Part shown: positions 45,045-53,734 of the stretch, in pieces | Layout: each line of letters opens with the position of its first letter | Numbering within the stretch: the stretch's first letter is position 1 | Source of the DNA: Afipia sp. | Lineage (GTDB): Bacteria > Pseudomonadota > Alphaproteobacteria > Rhizobiales > Xanthobacteraceae | Assembly (NCBI GenBank): GCA_030652315.1 | Contig: JAUSAX010000047.1 | Location: 1-55,849 of the forward strand | Length of the DNA stretch: 55,849 nucleotides | Direction of reading: 5' to 3' | Position numbers and translations under genes: made by a program | The notes under the pieces: model-generated | Seen by the model: only the letters and a program-made list of their open reading frames with translations | Told to the model about the DNA's origin: nothing | Database searches by the model: none

Positions 45045-45944
45045 TCAGTGATGCGTTTCTGACGATCCGGAAACCTTCAGCGCCTCCGCGACGTGGCGCA
45101 GCTTGTCGGGATTCCGGGTGATGTAGATCTCGGTGATCTTGCCGTCCTCGATGGCGAACGCCGTGGTCTGAAAAACGTTATCGCGCTCATAGCTGACATA
45201 GCCCGGCAGGCCGTCGATCTGCATCGGCTGGAAAAAGCCATCCCTCTTGATGCCGAGTTTCCGCGCGAGGCCTTCATAGAGGCGCAGTACGCGCTCAAGC
45301 CCGGCAATCGGATTGAGGAAGGCGTGCACCTTGCCGCCGCCGTCCGAACGGATCACGACGTTCTGCGCAAGGATCGAGCGCAGCGCGTTGGTGTCGCCGC
45401 TGCGCGTGGCGACGAAAAAGGCTTCGGCGATGCGGCTGCCTTCGTCGCGCGCAACGGGAAAACGTGGCCGCGATTCCTGAACGTGCTTGCGCGCTCGCGC
45501 GGCCAGTTGCCGGACCGCTGCGGGTTCGCGTTCCACAGTCGCCGCGACGTCATCCAGCGGGACGCCGAACACGTCATGTAGCAGGAACGCGGCGCGCTCG
45601 AGCGGCGACAGCCGTTCCAGCGCGAGCATCAGCGTCAGCGTGAGATCGTCCTGATCCATTTCATCCGGCTCCTCGATCATCGGCTCCGGCAGCCACGAAC
45701 CGACATAGGTTTCGCGGCGCGAGCGGGCGGACTTCATCACGTCGAGGCACAGCCGCGTCACGATGCGCGACAGGAACGCGGGCGCGGATTCAATCTTGGT
45801 TTGGTCAGCCCCTTGCCAGCGAAGCCACGCGTCCTGCACGACGTCCTCGGCCTCGGCGACCGAGCCCAGCATGCGATAGGCGAGGCGCACCAGCCGGGGC
45901 CGGTGCGTCTCGAAAATCTGCGTGCCATCGTCAGGCAGCGACAT
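45045..45944 (-). CDS. ECF41-type RNA polymerase sigma factor with C-terminal SnoaL-like domain
   Basis: A 299-residue sigma factor. Region 2 covers about 15-75 (LAYRMLGSVAEAEDVVQDAWLRW), region 4 about 105-155 (LSPLERAAFLLHDVFGVPLDDVA), and an NTF2/SnoaL-like domain fills about 165-290. The linker motif WLPEP (84-88) and the C-terminal DGGGK (201-205) and NPDK (278-281) motifs are those known for ECF41. In that group the C-terminal domain controls activity and no anti-sigma gene is present, which is also true here. It is the third gene of an operon behind two COE-type genes, with a 14-bp overlap. Confidence 0.94.
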   Translation of the reverse strand: MSLPDDGTQIFETHRPRLVRLAYRMLGSVAEAEDVVQDAWLRWQGADQTKIESAPAFLSRIVTRLCLDVMKSARSRRETYVGSWLPEPMIEEPDEMDQDDLTLTLMLALERLSPLERAAFLLHDVFGVPLDDVAATVEREPAAVRQLAARARKHVQESRPRFPVARDEGSRIAEAFFVATRSGDTNALRSILAQNVVIRSDGGGKVHAFLNPIAGLERVLRLYEGLARKLGIKRDGFFQPMQIDGLPGYVSYERDNVFQTTAFAIEDGKITEIYITRNPDKLRHVAEALKVSGSSETHH

Positions 45945-46395
45945 CGGCCTTGTCCACGGGATGGAGCGCGCGGAAACCGACCTGCAACCTGTTCCAGACG
46001 TTGATGGCGCCGATCAGCAAGGTCAGGTTCACCTGGTCGCTCTCGGTGAATTCGCTCTTGAGCAGTTCATAGTCGCTGTCCGGTGCGCCTGTCGCTGCGA
46101 GGAGCGTCAGGGATTCCGTCCACGCAAGAGCCGCTCTTTCGCGGGCGCTGTAAAGCGGAGATTCGCGCCACGCGGTCAGCATATAGATCCTCATCTCGGT
46201 TTCGCCATGGGCGCGCATATCCGTCGAATGCATGTGAAGGCAGAAGGCGCAGCCATTGATCTGCGAGGCACGCATTTTGACCAGTTCGATCAGGCTGTGC
46301 TCCAGGCCGCTCTTCTTGATGGCGGCTTCGAGGGCCGTCATCGCCTTGATGGCGTCGGGGGCAAGCGTGTAGGCGGCTTCAATTCGAGGCTTCAT
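45931..46395 (-). CDS. Carboxymuconolactone decarboxylase / AhpD-like protein
   Basis: A 154-residue AhpD/CMD-fold protein. LEHSLIELVKMRASQINGCAFCLHMH gives the typical Glu, Cys49, Cys52 and His56 set of AhpD-like thiol peroxidase/disulfide reductases, better matched to AhpD chemistry than to lactone decarboxylation. GGAG 6-9 bp before the ATG at 46395 supports the start. It is one of the carboxymuconolactone decarboxylase, oxidoreductase, epimerase (COE) genes known to accompany ECF41 sigma factors. A role in oxidative or electrophile stress is plausible but unproven. Confidence 0.92.
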   Translation of the reverse strand: MKPRIEAAYTLAPDAIKAMTALEAAIKKSGLEHSLIELVKMRASQINGCAFCLHMHSTDMRAHGETEMRIYMLTAWRESPLYSARERAALAWTESLTLLAATGAPDSDYELLKSEFTESDQVNLTLLIGAINVWNRLQVGFRALHPVDKADVAA

Positions 46396-46441
46396 GATTG
46401 TCTCCATTTGAGTGACAGGTAGTTGCTGGTCAGTGGCCCGG

Positions 46442-47200
46442 TTACGCGGCCGCGGTTGTCTGATCGCGGCGCAGCCATTCGTCGAATGTGATCGCGCCGA
46501 GACGGGCGCCGGCATCCGGCGTCAGCGAGCGATCGTTGAGCTTGATTCCGAAATAGCGCGCGTCGGGATCCGTGATCACATCTTTCCGGTCATTCCTGGC
46601 GTCCAGATACTTCCGGATGAGTTGATCGAGCTGGAAAGATTCCGGTCCGGCAACTTCGACCATGCCCTTGGCGGGAGCGAGCGCTGCGTCCACGACGGCA
46701 GCGGCAACATCGTCGGCCGCCATCGGCTGGATCCGCGCGGACGAGACACGAACAGTCTGTCCCTGTGTGGCTTCCTGCGCGATGCCGCCGACGAATTCGA
46801 AGAACTGCGTCGCGCGTACGATGGTGTAGGGCTGCCCTGAATTCTCGATCAGGCGTTCCTGCGCCAGCTTGGCGCCGAAGTATCCGAACTCGAGCAGACG
46901 CTCGGTGCCGACCACCGACAGCGCGACATGAAGCTTCACGCCGGCGGCTTTTTCCGCCGCGAAGATATTGCGTCCCGCCGCTTCGAAGAAGGCGAGCGCC
47001 GCCGCGCTTTCGAACGACGGCGAGTTCGCCACGTCGACGACGACATCAGCGCCCGCGAATGCGTCCTTCAGTCCCTCGCCAGTGACGGTGTTGACTCCGG
47101 TCGACGGCGAGGCCGCCAGAACCTCATGGCCGCGCTGGCGCAACTGGGTCACGACTCGCGATCCGATCAGGCCGGAACCTCCGATAACGACGATCTTCAT
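46442..47200 (-). CDS. NAD(P)-binding atypical short-chain dehydrogenase / NmrA-like protein
   Basis: A 252-residue protein with a Rossmann start MKIVVIGGSGLIGSRVVTQL (GGSGLIG, 7-13), then ADVVVDVAN and HVALSVVGTERL, and no clear YxxxK pair. It belongs to the NmrA/atypical SDR group, the epimerase/oxidoreductase part of COE genes. AGGAGG just before the ATG is a strong ribosome binding site. It is the first gene of the ECF41 operon, 120 bp downstream of the predicted ECF41 promoter. Confidence 0.92.
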   Translation of the reverse strand: MKIVVIGGSGLIGSRVVTQLRQRGHEVLAASPSTGVNTVTGEGLKDAFAGADVVVDVANSPSFESAAALAFFEAAGRNIFAAEKAAGVKLHVALSVVGTERLLEFGYFGAKLAQERLIENSGQPYTIVRATQFFEFVGGIAQEATQGQTVRVSSARIQPMAADDVAAAVVDAALAPAKGMVEVAGPESFQLDQLIRKYLDARNDRKDVITDPDARYFGIKLNDRSLTPDAGARLGAITFDEWLRRDQTTAAA

Positions 47201-47320
47201 GATGACCTCCTGTTTGCGCCGCGATGTGCGGCGGTTGATGACGGAAGTGCATGAAAGGTCTTTGGTTTTGGGCGGGGTTCCCGCCGTTGCCCTCTAGCTC
47301 TTCTGCACCTTTGCCATCAA

Positions 47321-47348
47321 GACGAGGCAGCAGGGGCTGGATGTGACA
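47321..47348 (-). promoter_or_regulatory. Predicted ECF41 sigma promoter
   Basis: On the minus strand TGTCACA (47348-47342) is followed after 17 bases by CGTC (47324-47321). This matches the -35 and -10 motifs published for ECF41 (TGTCACA and CGTC). Transcription would begin near 47314, leave a leader of about 110 bases, and cover the SDR gene, the AhpD-like gene and the sigma gene, making an autoregulated operon. The rest of the 340-bp gap holds no gene that I can see. Confidence 0.75.
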
Positions 47349-47540
47349 TGGCCGGAAAGATTTTTTCCGGGCGAAGGGGATGCCGGTCGGTCCGCCTCAG
47401 TCTTCAATGGTCCTGAAATTGAGCAGGCGAAGACAACTTCGCCATTGTTCCGTGCGCCTTGGTGCCGTTAGATTCTGCTTGCGGCGCATATGCGTAGTGC
47501 GTTGCCCGATGGTTGTTTGGCCTTTCAGGGAGGTAGTTGC

Positions 47541-47849
47541 TTGACGCTCAATTCCAGATTGCTGACCGCCGGGACTCTGGCGCTGGCGGTCCTCACCGTC
47601 GCGGCCTCTCAGAGTGTCACGCGCCAGGCGGAGGCGGCTGGTGGAGCCGGCATCTGTCGGCGCGACGCGGCAGAAGCCCTTGCGGGCAAGAAACGTATCA
47701 CCAATGCACAAGCGAGGCGGATCACCGGGGCTTCCATCGTGCGCCAGGTCAGGCCTGGCCAAGCTGTGACGATGGACTACCGCCGGGAGCGCGTGACGAT
47801 CGAGACCGATCCGAAGATCGGCAGGATTGTCCGTGCCTATTGCGGATAG
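47541..47849 (+). CDS. Peptidase inhibitor I78-like exported protein
   Basis: A 102-residue exported protein. The start is TTG at 47541, because GGGAGG lies 7 bp upstream; it opens a signal peptide (TLNSRLLTAGTLALAVLTVAAS). The mature part has ICRRDAAEALAGKKRITNAQARRITGA and RPGQAVTMDYRRERVTIETD, ending IVRAYCG. The spacing of the two cysteines and the PGQAVTMDYR motif match the I78 family of serine-protease inhibitors. Expected to act in the periplasm; the target protease is unknown. Confidence 0.82.
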   Translation: MTLNSRLLTAGTLALAVLTVAASQSVTRQAEAAGGAGICRRDAAEALAGKKRITNAQARRITGASIVRQVRPGQAVTMDYRRERVTIETDPKIGRIVRAYCG

Positions 47850-47882
47850 GGCAGACTATCGCCGCCCCCGCCTGACGATAGT

Positions 47883-48290
47883 CTAGTCCATCCTGCTGAG
47901 TCGCATCAGCTCGAAGCCCTGGCGGTCGAGCAGCAGAAGTTTCCGCTGCGCCTGATTGATGCGCCACGTCCTGACCTTTTCCAGCGTGCTGTGAAACTTG
48001 CTTTCCTGGTTCATTACGGCGGGTGAGCATGCCATGCGCGTGCTGGCCATCGGCAGGAACTTGATCGCATTGCCGTCGATCTTCGCCGAACCGGCATAGC
48101 GGTTGCAGCCGCCCATGCCGTTGACGATTCCGTCGTCACGAATCTCCAGTGTGGTTTGCAGCCGGTCGATGACGCCGCCGCCGTCGATGTCTTCCGCCAG
48201 CCATTTGCCGGTCGGTGTTGAAGAATCCGCCGCCGCGCCGAAGGTCAGCACGCTGAGGAAAAGGATTAATGCGGCAAATCTGACGAGCAT
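47883..48290 (-). CDS. META-domain exported protein
   Basis: A 135-residue protein with signal peptide MLVRFAALILFLSVLTFGAAA and a META (HslJ-like) domain: GKWLAEDIDGGGVID, then GGCNRYAGSAKIDGNAIKF and STRMACSPAVMNQESKF. The GGCNRY and MACS cysteines are family hallmarks. The start at 48290 is chosen over 48323 because it begins the signal peptide. META proteins are periplasmic or lipoprotein factors linked to stress and motility, with no defined reaction. It is convergent with the I78-like gene. Confidence 0.88.
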   Translation of the reverse strand: MLVRFAALILFLSVLTFGAAADSSTPTGKWLAEDIDGGGVIDRLQTTLEIRDDGIVNGMGGCNRYAGSAKIDGNAIKFLPMASTRMACSPAVMNQESKFHSTLEKVRTWRINQAQRKLLLLDRQGFELMRLSRMD

Positions 48291-48509
48291 GATGTTGGCT
48301 TTAAAATGAAGAGGCGGGGACACGTATCCTCCCGGGGAGAGCTATCAGCATTGCGTGGCGGCCGATGCCGCCATTTTAAAGGCTCTAACTTTTAAGACGA
48401 GATTTTCCGGAATCCCGGTTTCAATCGTGGGCAGATGGTGGTAGGAAGCCGAACGCAAAATCGTTCTGCCCACAAATTCTGGCCCACACGAACCCTGCCC
48501 ACCGGTCTG

Positions 48510-49853
48510 ATGAAAAACGACCAGCTCCTGGCCCAGATCTCCGAATACTGCCGGCAGGCGGGAATGGCGGAATCGACGTTCGGCCGCCGCGCGGTGAACG
48601 ACGGCAAGCTGGTGCATCGGCTGCGCGAGGGCAAGCGCATCACCGTCGATACGCTCGAGCGGATTCAGGCTTTTCTCGGCGACGGCGTGCCGGTCGTGAC
48701 CGTGCCGGAACCACCGATCGAGAAGCGCGATCCCACCGGGAACTTCCGTTTTTTTGAGAACCGGCAAAAATACCTGCTGTTTGTCCACACCTGCTCGGAA
48801 AAGCGGGTGATCGCCGACCGGGTGGCGCTGGAGTTGGGGAGTATCCATCCGCGTCCGCCCGCATTGCGTGTTTTCGACGCAGGCGTGGGCGACGGGACGG
48901 TGCTGGCGCGGGTGATGCGCGCGATGCACAGCCGGTTCCCGAACATGCCGTTCTATATCGCCGGCAAGGAAATCAGCCTCGAGGACGTGCGGCTGACCCT
49001 GAACAAGGTGCCGGACCGCTTGTTCGAGCATCCGGCGACCGTCTTCGTCCTCACCAATATGAACTACGCCGAAGCACCGTGGCTGGCGCCGAAATCGCCG
49101 ACCGCCGCCGCCGGCATGATCTGGCGCGAGGTCGCGCTGCGCGGCTCGTCGTCCGGCGAATTCGAGACGCAGATCGCCGATTTGCAGCCGTTTTTGGAAG
49201 AAAACTGGCGCGCCGCTGTCAGCACGCGCTCGGGCATGCCGGTCTATGAGCGGCCGATCGCGCTCGTGATCTACCGCGAGGATCACCGGTTCCTGCTCGA
49301 TGCCATGATTCCGCGGGCCGGGCGGGTCGAGGCCAATTTCGATCTGGTGATCGCCTCCCAGCCATACCGCGCCAGATCGTCGCTGAATTTCCGCGCCAAG
49401 AAGATTGTTGCGCCATTGGCCCGCGCACTGCGCGCTGGCGGCCGGCTGATCGGGATTCACTCCTACGGCCGCGATCCGGGGATGGAGATTGTGCAGTCGG
49501 TTTGGCCGGGAGAAAATCCTTTCGCGGTCAGCCGCCATGAGCTACTCCGCGCCGTGAAATACGAGCTGGGCTCGTCCGGGCGCGATCTTAACTTTAATGC
49601 CTATGCGGATAACCGCTCGATCTTCCGGTACGATATGGAAGCTTTACCAAACGAGGTAACGGGTCCGATCGGGACCTCGACGGCCTTTGCAGCATGGAAC
49701 GCGGCGGTGTATGTCGCTCAGGTCGAAGACGACCGCCTGGACGAAGTCACGCAAAGCGGACGTTATCTCGACGCCACCAGGGACGTGCTGCGCAGGCATA
49801 ACGGCCTCTGGTTCTACGATGAATCCTACGTCATCTCACGGCGTCGAGATTAA
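48510..49853 (+). CDS. HTH plus SAM-methyltransferase-like fusion protein upstream of metK
   Basis: A 447-residue protein. The N-terminal part (about 5-56), ISEYCRQAGMAESTFGRRA then GKRITVDTLERI, looks like a compact helix-turn-helix of the Cro/C1 type. After a linker the Rossmann motif VFDAGVGDGTVLARVM (121-136) marks a class I methyltransferase fold; a second half contains FDLVIASQPYRARSSLNF, where a motif IV would be, and LRAGGRLIGIHSYG (motif V/VI-like). It may be a true methyltransferase or a SAM-sensing regulator. It sits 57 bp upstream of metK on the same strand, so a link to SAM supply is likely. I know of no named family. Confidence 0.8.
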   Translation: MKNDQLLAQISEYCRQAGMAESTFGRRAVNDGKLVHRLREGKRITVDTLERIQAFLGDGVPVVTVPEPPIEKRDPTGNFRFFENRQKYLLFVHTCSEKRVIADRVALELGSIHPRPPALRVFDAGVGDGTVLARVMRAMHSRFPNMPFYIAGKEISLEDVRLTLNKVPDRLFEHPATVFVLTNMNYAEAPWLAPKSPTAAAGMIWREVALRGSSSGEFETQIADLQPFLEENWRAAVSTRSGMPVYERPIALVIYREDHRFLLDAMIPRAGRVEANFDLVIASQPYRARSSLNFRAKKIVAPLARALRAGGRLIGIHSYGRDPGMEIVQSVWPGENPFAVSRHELLRAVKYELGSSGRDLNFNAYADNRSIFRYDMEALPNEVTGPIGTSTAFAAWNAAVYVAQVEDDRLDEVTQSGRYLDATRDVLRRHNGLWFYDESYVISRRRD

Positions 49854-49875
49854 AGAATAAATGGAAAATTCAAAC

Positions 49876-49891
49876 GGGCCGACCGCGGCCC
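49876..49891 (+). promoter_or_regulatory. Hairpin in the metK leader
   Basis: GGGCCG and CGGCCC form a perfect 6-bp stem with an ACCG loop, 4 bp before the GGAAGGG ribosome binding site of metK. It is too short for a known SAM riboswitch and lacks a T-run. It may modulate translation, or be incidental. Confidence 0.3.
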
Positions 49892-49910
49892 ATCTGGAAG
49901 GGATTGGTTG

Positions 49911-51104
49911 ATGCGCGCGTCTTATCTGTTCACGAGTGAATCGGTTTCTGAAGGTCATCCGGACAAGGTTTGCGACCGGATTTCGGACGAGATCGTCGAT
50001 CTGTTTTTCCGTGAAGGCCCGAAGGCCGGAATCGATCCGTGGGATATTCGCGCGGCGTGCGAAACGCTGGCGACGACCAACAAGGTGGTGATCGCGGGCG
50101 AGACGCGCGGACCTTCCACCGTCACCAATGATCACATCGAAGCTGTCGTGCGCGCTGCGATCAAGGACATCGGCTACGAGCAGGACGGCTTCCACTGGAA
50201 GACCGCCGACATTGAAATCCTGCTGCATCCGCAGTCGGCCGACATCGCGCAAGGCGTCGATGCCAAGCAGCCGACCAATGCGGAAGAGGGTGCTGGCGAT
50301 CAGGGCATCATGTTCGGTTACGCCACCAACGAAACGCCGGAACTGATGCCGGCGCCGATCCACTACGCGCACAAGATTCTGCGCTTGATCTCGGAAGCCC
50401 GTCACTCGGGCGTCGAGAAGGTGCTCGGCCCGGACTCCAAGAGCCAGGTCACCGTGCAGTACGAAAACGGCAAGCCGGTCGGCGTGCGCGAGATCGTCGT
50501 GTCGCATCAGCATCTCGTCGAGGACATGACCTCGAACCAGGTGCGCGAGCGCGTCGAGCCGTACGTACGCAAGGCGCTGCCGGAAGGCTGGATCAACGGC
50601 AAGACCATCTGGCACATCAATCCTACGGGTAAGTTCTTCATCGGCGGTCCCGATGGCGACGCAGGCCTCACCGGCCGCAAGATCATCGTCGATCCCTACG
50701 GCGGTGCGGCTCCGCACGGCGGCGGCGCGTTCTCCGGCAAGGACTCCACCAAGGTAGATCGCTCGGCGGCTTACGCGGCGCGCTATGTCGCCAAGAACGT
50801 CGTCGCGGCGGGTCTCGCGGATCGCTGCACGCTGCAGCTCGCTTACGCCATCGGCGTCGCGCGCCCGCTGTCGATCTACATCGACACCCACGGCACCGGC
50901 AAAGTCTCGGACGACAAGATCGAGAAGGCTGTGGCGGAATCGATGGATCTCACGCCGCGCGGCATTCGCAAGCATCTTGATCTCAACAAGCCGATCTACG
51001 CGCGCACCGCGGCTTACGGCCACTTCGGCCGCACCCCGGACGCCGATGGCGGCTTCTCGTGGGAAAAGACCGACCTCGCCGACACGCTCAAGCGCGCGGT
51101 GTAA
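49911..51104 (+). CDS. metK: S-adenosylmethionine synthetase
   Basis: A 397-residue MetK, slightly longer than the E. coli enzyme. [18 protein letters not shown] (13-30) with His15, and [19 protein letters not shown] from 270, are the two signatures. It makes SAM from methionine and ATP. The start follows GGAAGGGA by 7 bp. Genes for SAM use (upstream fusion) and SAH removal (ahcY, downstream) flank it, giving a methyl-cycle block. Confidence 0.97.
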   Translation: MRASYLFTSESVSEGHPDKVCDRISDEIVDLFFREGPKAGIDPWDIRAACETLATTNKVVIAGETRGPSTVTNDHIEAVVRAAIKDIGYEQDGFHWKTADIEILLHPQSADIAQGVDAKQPTNAEEGAGDQGIMFGYATNETPELMPAPIHYAHKILRLISEARHSGVEKVLGPDSKSQVTVQYENGKPVGVREIVVSHQHLVEDMTSNQVRERVEPYVRKALPEGWINGKTIWHINPTGKFFIGGPDGDAGLTGRKIIVDPYGGAAPHGGGAFSGKDSTKVDRSAAYAARYVAKNVVAAGLADRCTLQLAYAIGVARPLSIYIDTHGTGKVSDDKIEKAVAESMDLTPRGIRKHLDLNKPIYARTAAYGHFGRTPDADGGFSWEKTDLADTLKRAV

Positions 51105-51117
51105 ACAACATCCACGA

Positions 51118-51203
51118 CGTCATGGCCGGGCTTGTCCCGGCCATCCACGTCTTGGCGATGATTCCGGAAGACGTGGATGCCCGGCACACGCCCGGGCATG
51201 ACG
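51118..51203. repeat. Palindromic intergenic repeat, family B
   Basis: CGTCATGGCCGGGCTTGTCCCGGCCATCCACGTC, then GACGTGGATGCCCGGCACACGCCCGGGCATGACG (two hairpins and an inverted CCACGTC pair). A copy of 17827-17908, it lies between metK and ahcY and could separate their expression. Confidence 0.88.
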
Positions 51204-51262
51204 AAACTCAAAACTGCGGATCGTGCGATTGCGCCGGCCCGCCTCGAATAAGGATATCATTT

Positions 51263-52699
51263 ATGACCACCGCCACCGCGAAAGCCCCCGCAGGCTTCAA
51301 CGACTACATCGTCGCAGACATCGGCCTTGCCGATTTCGGCCGCAAGGAGCTCTCGCTCGCCGAGACCGAAATGCCCGGCCTGATGGCGACGCGCGAGGAA
51401 TACGGCCCGAAGCAGCCGCTGAAGGGCGCGCGCATCGCAGGCTCCCTGCACATGACCATTCAGACCGGCGTGCTGATTGAGACGCTGAAGGCGCTCGGCG
51501 CCGACATCCGCTGGGTGTCGTGCAACATCTACTCGACGCAGGATCACGCCGCTGCCGCCATCGCGGCTGCAGGCATTCCGGTGTTCGCGGTGAAGGGCGA
51601 GACGCTGAAGGATTACTGGGACTACACCGCCAAGCTGTTCGACTGGCATGGCGGCGGCACCCCGAACATGATTCTCGACGACGGCGGCGACGCCACCATG
51701 TACGTCCACCACGGCCTGCGCGCCGAGAACGGCGATACCGCGTTCCTCGACAAGCCGGGCTCCGAGGAAGAAGAAGTGTTCTTCGCGCTGCTCAAGAAGC
51801 AGCTCAAGGAAAAGCCGAAGGGGTACTTCGCCGAGATCGCCAAGAACATCGTGGGCGTCTCCGAAGAGACCACCACGGGCGTGCATCGTCTCTACGACAT
51901 GCAGAAGGCCGGCAAGCTGCTGTGGCCAGCGATCAACGTCAACGACTCGGTGACCAAGTCGAAGTTCGACAACCTCTATGGCTGCCGTGAATCGCTGGTC
52001 GATGGCATCCGCCGCGGCACCGACGTCATGATGTCGGGCAAGGTCGCGATGGTCGCGGGCTTCGGCGACGTCGGCAAGGGCTCGGCGGCCTCGCTGCGCC
52101 AGGCCGGCTGCCGCGTGATGGTGTCTGAGATCGATCCGATCTGCGCGCTGCAGGCGGCGATGGAAGGCTATCAGGTCGTGACTATGGAAGACGCGGCGCC
52201 GCAGGCCGACATCTTCGTCACCGCGACCGGCAACAAGGATATCATCACGATCGAGCACATGCGCGCGATGAAGGATCGCGCCATCGTCTGCAACATCGGC
52301 CACTTCGACAACGAGATCCAGATCGCCTCGCTGAAGAACCTGAAGTGGGACAATATCAAGCCGCAGGTGGACGAAATCACCTTCCCGGACGGTCACCGCA
52401 TCATCATGCTGTCGGAAGGCCGCCTCGTGAACCTCGGTAACGCGATGGGCCACCCGTCCTTCGTGATGTCGGCGTCGTTCACCAACCAGACGCTGGCGCA
52501 GATCGAACTGTTCGCCAACAACAAGGACGGCAAGTACAAGAAGGAAGTCTACGTGCTGCCGAAGTCGCTCGACGAGAAGGTCGCGCGCCTCCACCTTGCC
52601 AAGATCGGCGTCAAGCTCACCGAGCTGCGCAAGGATCAGGCCGACTATATCGGCGTGAAGCAGGAAGGCCCGTTCAAGAGCGATCACTACCGGTATTGA
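51263..52699 (+). CDS. ahcY: Adenosylhomocysteinase
   Basis: A 478-residue S-adenosylhomocysteine hydrolase, the usual bacterial length. The NAD-binding loop is [12 protein letters not shown] (264-275), and the catalytic region contains [31 protein letters not shown] sequence ([10 protein letters not shown]) and the C-terminal [22 protein letters not shown] with DHYRY confirm it. It splits SAH to adenosine and homocysteine, relieving product inhibition of methyltransferases. AAGGA 8 bp before the ATG supports 51263; the earlier frame covers the repeat. Confidence 0.97.
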   Translation: MTTATAKAPAGFNDYIVADIGLADFGRKELSLAETEMPGLMATREEYGPKQPLKGARIAGSLHMTIQTGVLIETLKALGADIRWVSCNIYSTQDHAAAAIAAAGIPVFAVKGETLKDYWDYTAKLFDWHGGGTPNMILDDGGDATMYVHHGLRAENGDTAFLDKPGSEEEEVFFALLKKQLKEKPKGYFAEIAKNIVGVSEETTTGVHRLYDMQKAGKLLWPAINVNDSVTKSKFDNLYGCRESLVDGIRRGTDVMMSGKVAMVAGFGDVGKGSAASLRQAGCRVMVSEIDPICALQAAMEGYQVVTMEDAAPQADIFVTATGNKDIITIEHMRAMKDRAIVCNIGHFDNEIQIASLKNLKWDNIKPQVDEITFPDGHRIIMLSEGRLVNLGNAMGHPSFVMSASFTNQTLAQIELFANNKDGKYKKEVYVLPKSLDEKVARLHLAKIGVKLTELRKDQADYIGVKQEGPFKSDHYRY

Positions 52700-52710
52700 T
52701 CGCTCCACAT

Positions 52711-52870
52711 CGTCATTCCCGATGGTCTGCGCAGCAGGCCGATCCGGAATCTCGATGGGTTGGAAATGAACTTCTGGATTCCGGGTTCGCTCGCTCTGCT
52801 CGCGCCCCGGAATGACGATTTTCTCACCACGTCATTCCGGGATGCGCCGGTTGGCGCAGACCCGGAATCC
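52711..52870. repeat. Palindromic intergenic repeat, family G
   Basis: CGTCATTCCCGA...GGCCGATCCGGAATC is opposed by CTGGATTCCGGG...CCCCGGAATGACG (52711-52817). A second partial copy, GTCATTCCGGGATGCGCC...GGCGCAGACCCGGAATCC, lies at 52830-52870. It follows the ahcY stop. Confidence 0.8.
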
Positions 52871-52917
52871 ATTTCCCCGATCGCGTAACATGCGCGCCCC
52901 GCAGTGACAGTCTGAAC

Positions 52918-52945
52918 AAAAGCCCCGGAGCGATCCGGGGCTTTT
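52918..52945. terminator. Rho-independent bidirectional terminator
   Basis: AAAAGCCCCGGA and TCCGGGGCTTTT form a perfect 12-bp stem with a GCGA loop. With A-tract and T-tract on the two sides it can act for ahcY (rightward) and the hypothetical pair (leftward). Confidence 0.92.
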
Positions 52946-52947
52946 GC

Positions 52948-53277
52948 TTAGAGGTATTTGGCGTCGTCGCCGATCAGCGTGTCCCGCGCTCCTTTCGGAA
53001 CTGGAAAACCAAAGCCCTTCCAGTCGTCCCAAGATAGCTGGCCTGACGTATTTGCTTGGCTGGCATAGAGTTCGATTCCTATTTTTTGCATCGCCGCCAG
53101 CAGCGCCTGCACGGCGTCATGACCACCGCCAAAACTGTGCCACGGCTGATCGGGCCAGTTGATGACGTAGCGACACAGCCAACTTCCGTTGTCTTGTTCC
53201 GGCTTGAAGATATCGATGCGGACATCTTGTCGAACGGATGCCGCGAGGTATGTCAGCGTGCGAGAGGCAATAATCAT
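52948..53277 (-). CDS. Small hypothetical protein, possible immunity protein
   Basis: A 109-residue soluble, acidic protein with GHDAVQALLAAMQKIGIELYAS (about 52-73) as its most family-like stretch and GFGFPVPKGARDTLIGDD at the end. From memory it resembles short DUF6968-type proteins, but I am not certain. It is 15 bp downstream of a toxin-like gene and ends by the shared terminator, so the two are one transcript. An immunity or antitoxin role is inference from position, size and acidity. Confidence 0.7.
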   Translation of the reverse strand: MIIASRTLTYLAASVRQDVRIDIFKPEQDNGSWLCRYVINWPDQPWHSFGGGHDAVQALLAAMQKIGIELYASQANTSGQLSWDDWKGFGFPVPKGARDTLIGDDAKYL

Positions 53278-53292
53278 CTGCTTCTTCCCGGA

Positions 53293-53646
53293 TCAGTAGT
53301 TTAAGGGAGGAATTGGTTTGCCGCGTTCGCAGGCGCTCAATCGTTCCATGGCTTGAGCATAGCAAGCTCGCAAGCCGACTATTTTGCACTGGAACAGGTC
53401 GCGCTTGTACTGAAAATTGCACTCGGCGATACTTGAATAGCTTGCCAATAAAGACAGCCCCGGCTTGCCATCTGGATTCGACGATCCCGTTCCTGTCCAG
53501 CGCCCGTCTTCGTCACGTGGTTGGTCGGGATTGAAGCCCGCTTTAATTGCATGCGCGAGCTTGCGAAATTTCAGATCGGCGCGGACGATGCTCACTTCTT
53601 CTTTGAGTCTGATGATCTTGCGTTCTATGTCTTGAAGAATATTCAT
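53293..53646 (-). CDS. Small protein with FNPDQPRDEDGRWT motif, toxin-like
   Basis: A 117-residue protein. A coiled-coil N-terminus (LQDIERKIIRLKEEVSIVRAD, about 4-24, shown in part) leads to AGFNPDQPRDEDGRWTGTG (36-54). This motif recurs in rhizobial phage-head-like and polymorphic-toxin-like proteins. The C-terminus has four cysteines (AECNF, FQCKI, RACYA, SACER) and ends GKPIPPLNY, a pattern I associate with such families. GC is lower than in neighbours. No catalytic domain is recognised. Confidence 0.65.
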   Translation of the reverse strand: MNILQDIERKIIRLKEEVSIVRADLKFRKLAHAIKAGFNPDQPRDEDGRWTGTGSSNPDGKPGLSLLASYSSIAECNFQYKRDLFQCKIVGLRACYAQAMERLSACERGKPIPPLNY

Positions 53647-53734
53647 GGTTTTGCCTTTTGTCGATCACCTGACCAAAATATAGGTATTTAATCCTATTAT
53701 CAACCCTACCGTAGAGTTCACTGCGAGGTTGCTC

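Noticed and set aside
46396..46441. Second ECF41 promoter before the AhpD-like gene
   Set aside because: TGTCAC is present on the minus strand, but no CGTC follows at 16-18 bases before the start codon.
49854..49910. SAM riboswitch before metK
   Set aside because: The gap is only 57 bp and does not show the conserved pseudoknot elements of the SAM-II or SAM/SAH types as I remember them. Only a plain hairpin is present.
51257..52708. Leftward 483-codon frame
   Set aside because: Antisense to ahcY, one of the most conserved genes in the window.
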